DNA from: Paracoccaceae bacterium
Lineage (GTDB): Bacteria > Pseudomonadota > Alphaproteobacteria > Rhodobacterales > Rhodobacteraceae
Assembly (NCBI GenBank): GCA_030066905.1
Contig: JASJAR010000006.1
Location: forward strand, 121,654-185,653
Length of the DNA: 64,000 nt
Reading direction: 5' to 3'
Under the pieces are notes generated by a model, which saw nothing but the letters and a program-made list of their open reading frames with translations, did no database searches and had not been told where the DNA came from. Below are positions 1 through 8,278 of the stretch, one piece after another. A program made the position numbers and the translations under genes. How positions within the stretch are numbered: position 1 is the stretch's first letter; every line of letters starts with the position of its first letter.

Positions 1-2048
1 AGGCTCGTCAAAATCGCAAAACCCGCCACCGCGAGGGTGAGCACGTTGAGCGCCCCGGTGACGGCGAAGGTGCGCTCGAAGACCTGCCGCGACACCGCCT
101 TCAGGGCCTCCTGATCGACGATGCGGCCGGGGTCGATGCCGACCTCCTCGGTCAGCGCGCGGCGCAGGGCGTCGGCGTCCTCGGGGGCGACGCGCAGGCC
201 GAAATCGGTGCGGTCCGCGTCGGGGAACCGGACGACGAAGGTCGCGGGCGAAACCAGGGCCTGGGCGAGGGGGTTGCCGTAATCGGAATAGACCCCGGCG
301 ATCGTCAGCGCCCCGCCGGGTAGGGCGACCTCGTCGCCCGGCACGAGGCCCTCGCGGCGGGCAAGCTGCTCGTTAATCATCGCGGCCTCGCCGGCGGCCA
401 CGCGGTCCCATCCCCCCGGCAGGGCCGAAAGAAGCGGCCAGGTCTCGCGGTAGGTCGTATGGTCGGCCACCGAATAGACTTCCCCCGGTGCGCCTTCGAT
501 GTCGGCATCGACCCCCCAGATCGGGAGCGCGGTGACGCGGCCGTCGAGATGGTCGAGAAGCGCGGCGGCCTGACGGGCGTCCTCGGCAGAGACGTAGAGT
601 TCCGCCGCCAGCCGCTGGTCGAGCCAGCCGAGGAAGGTCAGGCGGAACGACGAGACCATCGTGCCGACGCCGATATTGGCCGAGAGCGCAAGCAGGAGCG
701 CCATCAGCGCCAGGGACAGACCGGGAAGCTGCTGGCGGGTGTCGGCCCAGAACCACTCGGCGAGCGGTCGGCGCGCAAAGCGCGCGCCGAGGCTCAGCAC
801 ACCGGCGAGGATCGCCGGGAGGGCGAGCGCGGCGGCGAGAAGGAGCGCGCCGAGAAGGACGAAGCCGGCGACGAGGCCGCCGCCGGTGAGGCCTGCGACA
901 AGCGCCGCCGCGCCGAGAACGGCCGAGCTCGCAAGCTGCGCCCGCATCGTCGTCGCCGAGCCTCTCGCCCAGGCGCGGGGGCGGGCGGGGGCCAGAAGCG
1001 GCAGTCGGGCAACCTTCCACAGCGCCCCCGCCGCCGCGACCCCCGTGCCGAGGATGGCGATGGCGAAACCGAGACCCCACCAGAGCGGCGCTATGGTGAG
1101 CGTGCCCTCGACGGTCGCGCCGTAAAGCCCCCGGAGCGTGGCGGCCACGTCCGGCAGGAGGGCGGCGGCGATGAGGTAGCCAAGCCCGACACCGAGCCCG
1201 CCGGCAACGACGGCGATGGCCAGAAGCTCCAGAAGAAGCAGGATCACGAGGAGGCGCACCGGCAGCCCCAGGGTCCGCAGCGTCCGGAACACCACCCTGC
1301 GCTGCTCGAAGGCGAGCCCGATGGCGCCATGGACAATGAAGAGCGCCACAGCGAAGGAGAGAAAGCCGAATGCGGTCAGGTTGAGGTGAAAGCTGTCGGT
1401 GAGCCTGGCGAGGTCTTCCGCGGTGGCAGGCCGCTGGCGTTCAAGCCCCGATACGAGACCCGAGGGCTTGGCAAGGCCGGTGACCTGCTCGGGGTGGAGC
1501 ACCATTCGGTCGATCTCGCCCGAGCGCCCCAGAAGCCGCCCCGCGATGCCGATATCGGCAAAGGCAAGGCCGGGCGCCAGCCCGTCGACGGCGACGACCG
1601 GGGCCCCCTGGCCGGAGCCGAGGCGGGCTGCGGTGGGCGGGGCGGCGAGGATCTGGCCCGCGCCGGTGAGGAACTCAAGCGGGGTTTCGATGGCCACATC
1701 GGCCGCGCCGGTGCCCGGCGGCGCCGTCAGCGGGTCGAGACCGATGAGGCGCACGCGGCCGCGCTCCGCCGGGAGCCAGCCTTCGAGCACCGGCGACACC
1801 CGCCAGCCGGCGCGGCGCAAGGTCACGAAGTCCTCTGTCGTGAAGGCGCCGCCGGGGCGGACGAACTCCTCAGCACTCCCGCCGAGCGCATTGGCCGCCG
1901 CGGCATAGGAGGAGCGCGCCTCGGCGTTGATCGCCTGCACTCCCGTCCATAGCGCGGTGGCGAGCGCCAGACCGAGGATCAGCGTTGCGAACTGGCCGGG
2001 CTGGCGCCGCCAATGGGAGACAAGCGCGCCGAGGCTCGCGCCGATCAC
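1..2048 (-). CDS. FtsX-family ABC transporter permease (3' end beyond window)
   Basis: An inner-membrane permease of the FtsX/MacB type, expected to work with the ATPase encoded just upstream, most likely in export or lipid/lipoprotein handling. The frame runs open from position 2048 to the window edge, about 682 codons, so the C-terminus is missing. The start is a GTG inside the ATPase stop region (GTGA overlap), which implies translational coupling. The N-terminus has one membrane segment, then a periplasmic domain of about 220 residues. Three hydrophobic segments follow near residues 250-370, then more between 400 and 470, then a second periplasmic stretch and the start of a further segment at the edge. 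This duplicated layout resembles YbbP-like permeases that pair with YbbA-like ATPases. The substrate cannot be told from sequence. Confidence 0.85.
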   Translation of the reverse strand, partial: MIGASLGALVSHWRRQPGQFATLILGLALATALWTGVQAINAEARSSYAAAANALGGSAEEFVRPGGAFTTEDFVTLRRAGWRVSPVLEGWLPAERGRVRLIGLDPLTAPPGTGAADVAIETPLEFLTGAGQILAAPPTAARLGSGQGAPVVAVDGLAPGLAFADIGIAGRLLGRSGEIDRMVLHPEQVTGLAKPSGLVSGLERQRPATAEDLARLTDSFHLNLTAFGFLSFAVALFIVHGAIGLAFEQRRVVFRTLRTLGLPVRLLVILLLLELLAIAVVAGGLGVGLGYLIAAALLPDVAATLRGLYGATVEGTLTIAPLWWGLGFAIAILGTGVAAAGALWKVARLPLLAPARPRAWARGSATTMRAQLASSAVLGAAALVAGLTGGGLVAGFVLLGALLLAAALALPAILAGVLSLGARFARRPLAEWFWADTRQQLPGLSLALMALLLALSANIGVGTMVSSFRLTFLGWLDQRLAAELYVSAEDARQAAALLDHLDGRVTALPIWGVDADIEGAPGEVYSVADHTTYRETWPLLSALPGGWDRVAAGEAAMINEQLARREGLVPGDEVALPGGALTIAGVYSDYGNPLAQALVSPATFVVRFPDADRTDFGLRVAPEDADALRRALTEEVGIDPGRIVDQEALKAVSRQVFERTFAVTGALNVLTLAVAGFAILTS

Positions 2049-2716
2049 GCCAGCACCCCGTGGGAAAGATGGGCCCTGGCGCCGGCCCGCTCGGCCAGAC
2101 GCGAGGAATGGGTGACCAAGAGGAGCGCCGCATTGGCCTCGGCCACAAGCTCGAGCATGAGGTCGAGCACCCTATCGCCGGTGTCCTCGTCGAGGTTGCC
2201 GGTTGGCTCGTCGGCGAGGACGAGACCGGGCCTCGGGGCGAGCGCGCGGGCGATTGCGACGCGCTGCTGCTGCCCGCCCGAGAGCACTTCGGGGTATTTC
2301 CGCGCCTGATCGGCAAGCCCGAGCCGTTCTAGCAGCCGCGCCGTCCAGTCCGGGTCGTGGCGGCCGGCGAGCCGGGCCTGAAAGGCGACATTGGCCGCCA
2401 CGTCGAGCGACGGGATGAGGTTGAACTGCTGGAACACGATCGCGAGCCGCTCGCGGCGGATTGCGGCGCGCCCCGCATCGTCGAGCGCGGCGATGTCCGC
2501 CCCGTCGATAAGCACAGCACCGCTGTCGGGGGTTTCGAGCCCGGCCGCGAGATGCAGAAGCGTCGATTTGCCCGATCCGCTTTCGCCGGTGAGCGCGAGC
2601 GTCTCCCCCGCGCCTAGCGCAAGCGACACGCCGGAGAGAACCGGTAGCGGCCCATCGGGCCCGGCGAATGTCTTGGTGACGCTCTCAAGCGCGAGGGGAA
2701 GGTCAGTTTCGGTCAC
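2045..2716 (-). CDS. ABC transporter ATP-binding protein, LolD/YbbA type
   Basis: This 223-residue ATPase should energise the permease encoded immediately downstream. A Walker A motif (GESGSGKST) lies near residue 40, the signature LSGGQQQR near 137, and Walker B (LVLADEP) near 160, followed by a conserved switch His (LLVTHS). The size and the short N-terminus fit the LolD/MacB/YbbA group that pairs with FtsX-type permeases. The start ATG at 2714-2716 is preceded by 140 bp of spacer, so this is probably the first gene of the pair. Its stop overlaps the permease start by 4 nt. Confidence 0.92.
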   Translation of the reverse strand: MTETDLPLALESVTKTFAGPDGPLPVLSGVSLALGAGETLALTGESGSGKSTLLHLAAGLETPDSGAVLIDGADIAALDDAGRAAIRRERLAIVFQQFNLIPSLDVAANVAFQARLAGRHDPDWTARLLERLGLADQARKYPEVLSGGQQQRVAIARALAPRPGLVLADEPTGNLDEDTGDRVLDLMLELVAEANAALLLVTHSSRLAERAGARAHLSHGVLA

Positions 2717-2854
2717 GGACCGCTAGATAGCGGTGCGCTGGCGGAGGAACAGGGGAAACACCCGTTCCCGGTTTGACCGCCAACCTCGACTCCCGATGCC
2801 CATCGAAAGAACGAGGCGGGGCGGACCGACAGGCACCGGCCGGAACGGAGGCCC

Positions 2855-4177
2855 TCAATCGACAGGCAGGCCACTCGGCACGGCATCGGGGCGCCCGAGC
2901 GGCCGGGCCTCGGCGCTCGCACCGGTCAGCGCATGGAGAAAGGCCACGAGATCGGCGATCTCGGCGTCGGTGAGTGCCACCGGCGCGATGTCGAGATGCC
3001 GGGCATGGCGCGCGGCCTCAAGCCGGTCCTCACCGATCGCGAAATCGGCCGCTTCGAGCCAGGGGACGAACGGCAGCTTCGCGGCATCCGGGCTCCAGGC
3101 CGCCAGGGACCCGGCCGGGTCGAGATGGTGCCGGACGATCCCTTCGAGCGTCGCATAGGCCCCGTTATGGCCGTATGGTCCCGTCAGCGCGACGTTGCGA
3201 AGCGCGGGCGTGCGGAACCTGTAGGCATCGGCCAGATCGTCGCTCTCGCCCATCCGCCCGAGATCGCGCGGCATCGGGTCGAACCGCCGGGTGCGGCCGG
3301 GGCCGAACTGAGGCAGGCCGAGCGCGTGGAACCGCTGGTCCGACAGAAGCGGGCCGGAATGGCAGGAGGCGCAATCTGCCTTTCCGTAGAAAAGCCCGAG
3401 CCCCCGGGTCTCGGCCGGCCCGAGAGCCCCTTGGTCGCCGGCGAGATAGCGGTCGAACGGGCTGTCGAAGCTCTGCCATTCCGAGGCGATGAAGGCGCCG
3501 ATCGCATTGCCGATCTCGACGATTGTGACCTCCTGGGGCGTCTCGACATGGTCGAAGGCGGCGACGAACATCTCCCCGTATGCGGGGTTCGTGCGGACCC
3601 GTTTCGCTAAGATAGGCCATGCGGCGTCGATCCGGTCGTTCACCGCGCCGCCGATCTCGTTCTCCTCCGGCGTGCCGGCCATCTCCGCCAGCGAGGTCAG
3701 CGGAAAGAGCGCCTGGGCGGCGAGGATATGGTCGAGCCCCTCGGGCAGCCATTCCTCGGCGGGGCTATCGAAGCCGTTGCCGAAAAGCTCCGAGACCGAC
3801 AGCCGGCCGTCGTGGAACAGCACGCTGACCGATCGGTGCCCGAGATTCCAAAGCGCGGGCGCGTTGCGGGGGATGCGCTTGACGATCCGTGTGTCGCCGG
3901 AGCCCGGGGTGCGCTCAGGTCCCAGCCCCGCGCCGCCTTCGCCGATCCCGAGCGAGAGCCCGTCTGAGCCGCCGTGGTCGTGGTGGTGGCAGGTGCCGCA
4001 GGAGATGTTGCGGTTGCCCGAGAGCAGCTTGTCATAGAACAGAAGTTGTCCGAGTTTCGCCTGGCCCGGCTCCACGGCGACGAAATCCTCCGCCACCATG
4101 GGCGGCGGGAGATCTGCAGCCATGGACGGCAGGGCGGCAAGACACAGGCCGAGGGCAGGGAACACATGCTTGATCAT
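2855..4177 (-). CDS. Di-haem cytochrome c peroxidase / MauG-family protein
   Basis: A 440-residue periplasmic protein with a signal peptide (MIKHVFPALGLCLAALPSMA). Two c-type haem sites are visible: CGTCH near residue 75 and CASCH near residue 270. The second half carries an AYRFRTPALRN motif and a GPYGHNGAY motif, both standard in the CcpA/MauG superfamily. Members reduce hydrogen peroxide with electrons from cytochromes, or modify partner proteins as MauG does. No mau genes are nearby, so a peroxidase-like role is more likely. I chose the ATG at 4175-4177 because it begins the signal peptide; a longer upstream frame exists but has no signal sequence and low-quality coding. The start overlaps the divergent Sel1 gene by 12 bp. 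Confidence 0.88.
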   Translation of the reverse strand: MIKHVFPALGLCLAALPSMAADLPPPMVAEDFVAVEPGQAKLGQLLFYDKLLSGNRNISCGTCHHHDHGGSDGLSLGIGEGGAGLGPERTPGSGDTRIVKRIPRNAPALWNLGHRSVSVLFHDGRLSVSELFGNGFDSPAEEWLPEGLDHILAAQALFPLTSLAEMAGTPEENEIGGAVNDRIDAAWPILAKRVRTNPAYGEMFVAAFDHVETPQEVTIVEIGNAIGAFIASEWQSFDSPFDRYLAGDQGALGPAETRGLGLFYGKADCASCHSGPLLSDQRFHALGLPQFGPGRTRRFDPMPRDLGRMGESDDLADAYRFRTPALRNVALTGPYGHNGAYATLEGIVRHHLDPAGSLAAWSPDAAKLPFVPWLEAADFAIGEDRLEAARHARHLDIAPVALTDAEIADLVAFLHALTGASAEARPLGRPDAVPSGLPVD

Positions 4178-4678
4178 CACAAAGGTTCGGTCGTTCTCCG
4201 GCGGGTCGCACTTGCCATGATCGTCGTCTTCTCCAGCGTTGCAAGCCCTCAGGCGGCGACGCTTGAAGAGGCGCGCGACCTGATGGAAGCCGGCGCGTTC
4301 GAAGCGGCGCGCGAGGCCTTCCTGCCACTGGCGCGCGCCGGCAATGCCGATGCCGAGGAACTCATCGGGGTGATGTACGCCCTCGGGCTCGGGGTCGAGC
4401 GCGACCCCGAGCGGGCCTTCGAATGGTATCTGCGCTCGGCGATGAAGGGCCATCCCGGCGCACAATCCGGAGTCGGCTGGTATTACGAGCTCGGTCTCGG
4501 GATGCCTGAGCCCGACCTCGTGCGTGCCTATCTCTGGTACGGGCTGTCGATGATCGGCGGCGACCCCGATGCGGCTATCTCGATCGAGGAGGTCGTCAAG
4601 AAGATGAGCGCGGAGGAGATCGAACGGGGCAACACACTTATCAACGATTACAAGGGCTGGATGTACCCGTTCCGCTAG
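4166..4678 (+). CDS. Secreted Sel1-repeat (TPR-like) protein
   Basis: A 170-residue protein with an N-terminal signal sequence (RR followed by LALAMIVVFSS-like hydrophobic core, cleavage near residue 30). Three Sel1-type repeats follow (A-x-A-x-x-x-x-G-x-x-Y-x-x-G patterns around residues 55-150). Sel1 proteins are protein-interaction scaffolds, often periplasmic, and no enzymatic motif is seen. The ATG at 4166 has a good Shine-Dalgarno (AGGG, 6 nt upstream). A later ATG at 4217 would cut the signal peptide's n-region. The chosen start lies inside the 5' end of the divergent peroxidase gene, so each gene's control region must sit in the other's coding region. Confidence 0.8.
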   Translation: MLDHHKGSVVLRRVALAMIVVFSSVASPQAATLEEARDLMEAGAFEAAREAFLPLARAGNADAEELIGVMYALGLGVERDPERAFEWYLRSAMKGHPGAQSGVGWYYELGLGMPEPDLVRAYLWYGLSMIGGDPDAAISIEEVVKKMSAEEIERGNTLINDYKGWMYPFR

Positions 4679-5149
4679 AACCCTTTGAATTGATTGGTTA
4701 CTGTTAGGTTTAGTGACGAAAACAAGGCGCACGTATAGGTTGCGGGCGTGATTCGTGCCCGACACGGCCGTTCCTGACCCCGCCGGTCGATAAAACTCTG
4801 CAAAAAACAGAACGTTCTCGTTTCGGAAACATACGAATTTTGACAAAAAATGAGGCATCGGCGGGTAGTCCCCGACGTCCCGTTTGTTGCCTCGGAGCGA
4901 ACAATCTCAGTGTTGAACCCCTTGAAATGCACGAATGGGCATCGGGCGGGCGGCGGATTGTTCGGGATTTTGACAGCCGGCCCAGAAATCGCCACGTTCG
5001 GGAAATCGGGGGCTGACATAATTCTGACCTCTGCACGTCGCCAAGCGCAAAATCGCGCCCGGAAGTCGTCATGGGGGGCCTGTCTAACGAGGCTCGTAGT
5101 GGCGATCCTTCGAGCGGTCGGAGGCTTCGTGTAGAGAGTGAGTTCGTGG

Positions 5150-5179
5150 TGCGTCGGGCCGGGTGTCCGGCCCGGCGCA
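5150..5179 (+). promoter_or_regulatory. Strong GC hairpin in leader of small gene
   Basis: A 13-bp stem (TGCGTCGGGCCGG pairing with CCGGCCCGGCGCA, one G-U) closes a GTGT tetraloop. No U-tract follows, so it is not a simple terminator. It lies about 60-90 nt before the start of the 95-residue gene and may be a leader element or a stabilising structure. Confidence 0.5.
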
Positions 5180-5199
5180 TCCCGAGAGTAACCGGTGAA

Positions 5200-5218
5200 G
5201 CGGGAGCCCGTCTCCCGC
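5200..5218 (+). promoter_or_regulatory. Hairpin next to the ribosome-binding region
   Basis: A perfect 7-bp stem, GCGGGAG with CTCCCGC, around a CCCGT loop. It ends about 20 nt before the ATG at 5239 and 11 nt before the alternative GTG at 5230. The GGGAG strand could compete with ribosome binding. Confidence 0.45.
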
Positions 5219-5238
5219 GAAGTAAGTGAGTGAGTGCG

Positions 5239-5526
5239 ATGCGCGACAATATTTTCGCCGAAGTCTACGAGGACCCCTTCGTCACCAACGAGGAATGGTT
5301 TCCGCTTCTGGCAGACAACGTCAACTCGGCCCCGGGCGACGACATCCCGTCGCTGGCGGCCTACCGTCGGGTCCGGGTCGCGACAATGTTTTTTATCGTG
5401 CGCAGGCAGGTCCGGGCGACCGAACATCTGATCGAATCGCCGATCGCGGACGACGGGTTCGACGGTGCCGGGCGGCTGAGTCTGGCGCACCTGGTCAAGG
5501 ACTGGTTTCTGAGCGATCCCGCCTGA
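5239..5526 (+). CDS. Small acidic protein of unknown function
   Basis: A 95-residue protein (98 if the GTG at 5230 is used) that I do not recognise. It is acidic at the N-terminus (NIFAEVYEDPFVTNEEW), has a central basic and hydrophobic stretch (RRVRVATMFFIVRRQVRATEH), and ends in LVKDWFLSDPA. There is no signal peptide or cysteine. The codon usage matches the neighbourhood, which supports it being real. It is preceded by two hairpins and followed at 5553-5575 by a terminator-like hairpin, consistent with a stand-alone transcription unit. Confidence 0.55.
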   Translation: MRDNIFAEVYEDPFVTNEEWFPLLADNVNSAPGDDIPSLAAYRRVRVATMFFIVRRQVRATEHLIESPIADDGFDGAGRLSLAHLVKDWFLSDPA

Positions 5527-5552
5527 ACGGGAGCGCGACGAGTGTGCAGCGA

Positions 5553-5575
5553 GGGCCGTCCGTTTCGGGCGGCCC
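5553..5575 (+). terminator. Terminator-like hairpin after the small gene
   Basis: A 10-bp stem, GGGCCGTCCG with CGGGCGGCCC, around a TTT loop, starts 26 nt after the stop codon. The following bases are only mildly T-rich. Confidence 0.55.
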
Positions 5576-5596
5576 GAACTCGTTTCGTCACCTCCA

Positions 5597-5627
5597 AAAA
5601 GGCAAACGGGCGCCCCGAGGGACGCCC
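5597..5627 (-). terminator. Rho-independent terminator of the TRAP operon
   Basis: On the minus strand a GGGCGTCCC/GGGGCGCCC hairpin (5608-5627) is followed by a T-rich run (GTTTGCCTTTTTGG). It lies just past the dctP stop at 5651, so the operon running leftward from the monooxygenase gene would end here. Confidence 0.7.
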
Positions 5628-5650
5628 GCCGCATCGATCTGTCGCTGGCG

Positions 5651-6715
5651 CTACTGGATGTCGGCCATCCGCGCGCCGTCGATCTCGGCCTCGACGGACG
5701 CAACGGTTTCCTGAAGCGCGTTGAACACCTCTTCGCCGCCATCGACATTGGCCTTGAACCAATCGTAGACCGGGGCGGCCGCCTCGGCGAAGGCGGCCTT
5801 TTCCTCAGGCGTGGGCACGTAGATGTCACCGCCGCCCGCGACGAAGTCCTGATAGGCCTGGATCGACTTTCGCTTCGGCGAGGCGAAGGTCGCCTGCTGG
5901 AGCTGGTAGAAGCCGTCGGCCACGACGCGGCGCAGGTCTTCGGGCATCGACATGAGCTTTTCGTTGTTCATGATCCAGAGCGCACCCATATAGGCGTGCC
6001 CGTCGAGCGTGACGTATTGCAGGCCCGCTTCGGGGAACTTCATGCCCATGATGTCGGTGATGCCGTTCTTCGAGCCTTCGACGACGCCGGTCTGGAGCGA
6101 GGTGAAAAGTTCGGGCCAGGGGATCGGGGTCGGCGAGGCGCCCAAGGCTTCGACGAGCACCTGGGGAATGTCGGCCACGACGGTGCGGATTTTAAGGCCC
6201 TCCATGTCGGCCGGGGCCGTGACCCGCCGCTGGGTATTGGCGAAATTGCGCCAGCCGCCGGTATTGCCGATGGTCATCAGCCGGATGGTTTCGCCCGAAT
6301 CCTCAAGCACTTTCGACTGGAGAAGGTCCATGAACGGCGTGCCGTTTTCGAGCACCGCCTCGGCCACCCGGTCGTCCGCCATCAGGTAGGGCAGGTCGAA
6401 AACCTGGACGTAGGGAAAGACGCCGGCAAAGCCGCCCGAGGTGGAGACGTAAACATCGATGGTCCCGTCCGAGATACCTTGTGTGCACTCGGTGCCGTTG
6501 CCGCAAAGCTGGGTGCCCATGAAGATTTCGACGCCGATCCGTCCGTTCGAGGCCAGTTCGACGTAGTTCTTGAAGACCGTGAGCCCGTCGTAATCCTCGT
6601 CGTTCTCGTTGGAGTTCGCCGTGGCGCGGAGCGTGAACTCCTGGGCGACCGAGGCCAGGGGCACGGCGGCCAGAAGCGACGCCGCCATCAGCGTCCTAAG
6701 GGTGGTTCTGAGCAT
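5651..6715 (-). CDS. dctP: TRAP transporter substrate-binding protein (DctP family)
   Basis: A 354-residue periplasmic solute receptor with a clear signal peptide (LLAAVPLASVAQ, cleavage near residue 24). The mature part has the DctP pattern: N-terminal lobe, a G-T-Q-L-C-type loop with two cysteines, then the hinge helix and the Arg-containing substrate-clamp segment (MEGLKIRTVVADIPQ), and the GVVEGSKNGI segment. DctP proteins usually bind carboxylates through that arginine. It is the last gene of dctQ-dctM-dctP, downstream of a monooxygenase, aldo/keto reductase and flavin reductase, so the ligand is probably the monooxygenase substrate or a precursor. Which ligand is unknown. Confidence 0.9.
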   Translation of the reverse strand: MLRTTLRTLMAASLLAAVPLASVAQEFTLRATANSNENDEDYDGLTVFKNYVELASNGRIGVEIFMGTQLCGNGTECTQGISDGTIDVYVSTSGGFAGVFPYVQVFDLPYLMADDRVAEAVLENGTPFMDLLQSKVLEDSGETIRLMTIGNTGGWRNFANTQRRVTAPADMEGLKIRTVVADIPQVLVEALGASPTPIPWPELFTSLQTGVVEGSKNGITDIMGMKFPEAGLQYVTLDGHAYMGALWIMNNEKLMSMPEDLRRVVADGFYQLQQATFASPKRKSIQAYQDFVAGGGDIYVPTPEEKAAFAEAAAPVYDWFKANVDGGEEVFNALQETVASVEAEIDGARMADIQ

Positions 6716-6756
6716 AAAGGTTCTCCCTTTCAGTGTTTTACATTCGCTCGTTGAGG

Positions 6757-8274
6757 TTATTGGACGAACCCCGTCAGCCGGGGGATCGTCATGGAAATCG
6801 CCGGGAAGTAGGTGATGAGGAAGATCACGAGGATCTCCACGGCGAGAAACGGCAGGATCGCCTTGGCGATGGTCTCCACCCGTTCGCCCGACACGCTTGA
6901 GGCTACAAAGAGCACCAGCCCCATGGGCGGGGTGGCGAGGCCCACGGTGAGGTTCACGCTCATGATGATCGCGAAATGCACCGGGTGGACGCCGAGATCG
7001 ACGAAGATCGGGCCAAGAATGGGCCCCAGAATGATGATCGCGGGCCCGGCATCGAGGAACATGCCGACGATGAAGAGAAGGATGTTGATCAAAAAGAGCA
7101 GGATCAGCGGGTTTTCGGACAGTGCGAGGATGAATTCGGCGAGGATTTGCGGGGCGTAAGAGAGCGAGACCACCGTCTTGAACGCCATCGCAGCCCCGAC
7201 AAGGAGGAGGACGACGGCGGAGGTCATCGCCGAGCGTGAGAGCACATCGGGCATGTCGCGAAGCCGCATCGTGCCGAGGATGAAGAAGCCGACGACCAGC
7301 GCATAGGCCACCGCGACCGTAGCGGCTTCGGTGGGGGTGAAGACGCCCAAGAGAATGCCGCCGAGGATCAGGATAGGGGTTTGCAGCGGCACGACCGCGC
7401 GCTTGGTGACGGTGCGGAAGTCGGGGTCGACGGTTCTGCGCAGCCCCATCAGCAGAAAATGGACGGCGAGCACGGACACGCCGAAGGTCGTCCAGACCTC
7501 AAGCTCGGAGGGGCCGATCACCGCGCCGTCATCGGCCACGGTTTCCCCCGCGATACCGGTTATCCCCCGGAAGGCGGCGAAGACGAGCCAGCCGAGGTTA
7601 AGCCGGAGAAGTGCGAAGGAAAACCAGTATTCGCGCCCCGAAATCGCCTGACCCTTCTTCACGATCCGCTCGGCTTTCGGCAGATCGTAACGGTTGGCCA
7701 GAAGCCGCACGACAAGCATCAGCCCGAGCCCCACCATCACCCCCGGCACGATACCGGCGAGAAAGAGGGCCGCGACGCTCTCGCCCATCACATAGGCGTA
7801 GATAATCATGATCCCCGAAGGCGGAATGATCGGGCCGATCACCGAGGAGGCCGCCGTCACGGCGGCGGCAAAGCGGCGGGTATAGCCCTGTTTCTCCATC
7901 GCCGGGATGAGCATCGAGCCCAAGGCCGAGGTATCGGCCACCGCTGAGCCCGAGAGCCCGGCAAAGAGCATCGAGGAGAGGATGTTCACATGGGCGAGCC
8001 CGCCTCTCAGATGGCCCATAAGCGCTTGCGAAAACTCCACGAGCCGGGTGGTGATCCCGCCTTTGTTCATCAGTTCCCCGGCAAGCATGAAAAACGGGAT
8101 CGCCATCAGAGGAAAGCTGTCCATCCCATTGTAAACGTTGCGGTAAAGGAGCGTGATGTCGCGCTCCTGGCCCGACAGCCAGAGCAGGATTCCGGGGGCG
8201 GCGAGAAGGCCGAAAAAGACCGGCAGGCCGATCATCAGGAAAAGAAGGAATACGGGGAGGAACCAGATCAGCAC
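6757..8274 (-). CDS. dctM: TRAP transporter large permease DctM, with central insertion
   Basis: A 505-residue membrane protein of the DctM family, which carries solute across the inner membrane using a sodium or proton gradient. Family landmarks are visible: the N-terminal LPVFFGL segment, SMLFAGLSGSAVADTSALG, IIPPSGIMIIYAYV, GVFTPTEAATVAVAYAL, and the C-terminal VNLTVGLATPPMG. It is about 80 residues longer than typical DctM (about 425); the extra part lies near residues 205-285, and includes an added hydrophobic stretch. The start is GTG at 8272-8274, 4 nt past the dctQ stop. Confidence 0.92.
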   Translation of the reverse strand: MLIWFLPVFLLFLMIGLPVFFGLLAAPGILLWLSGQERDITLLYRNVYNGMDSFPLMAIPFFMLAGELMNKGGITTRLVEFSQALMGHLRGGLAHVNILSSMLFAGLSGSAVADTSALGSMLIPAMEKQGYTRRFAAAVTAASSVIGPIIPPSGIMIIYAYVMGESVAALFLAGIVPGVMVGLGLMLVVRLLANRYDLPKAERIVKKGQAISGREYWFSFALLRLNLGWLVFAAFRGITGIAGETVADDGAVIGPSELEVWTTFGVSVLAVHFLLMGLRRTVDPDFRTVTKRAVVPLQTPILILGGILLGVFTPTEAATVAVAYALVVGFFILGTMRLRDMPDVLSRSAMTSAVVLLLVGAAMAFKTVVSLSYAPQILAEFILALSENPLILLFLINILLFIVGMFLDAGPAIIILGPILGPIFVDLGVHPVHFAIIMSVNLTVGLATPPMGLVLFVASSVSGERVETIAKAILPFLAVEILVIFLITYFPAISMTIPRLTGFVQ

Positions 8275-8278
8275 GCGC

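Larger units (their letters stand above)
4679..5229. other. AT-richer intergenic region with no convincing gene
   Basis: About 550 bp separating the Sel1 gene from a small unknown gene. The first 180 bp are clearly richer in A and T than the surroundings, with A-tracts and TTGACA-like hexamers at about 4841 and 4971, so promoters are likely. A 94-codon open frame at 4850-5134 has no recognisable protein character and is not called. The last 80 bp hold two strong hairpins listed separately. Confidence 0.5.

Noticed and set aside
459..1952. Long plus-strand open frame opposite the FtsX-type permease
   Set aside because: The translation is charged, repetitive and without family features, while the minus-strand frame clearly encodes a membrane permease.
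4850..5134. 94-codon frame in the AT-richer spacer
   Set aside because: No Shine-Dalgarno, no family resemblance, and poor coding character compared with neighbours.
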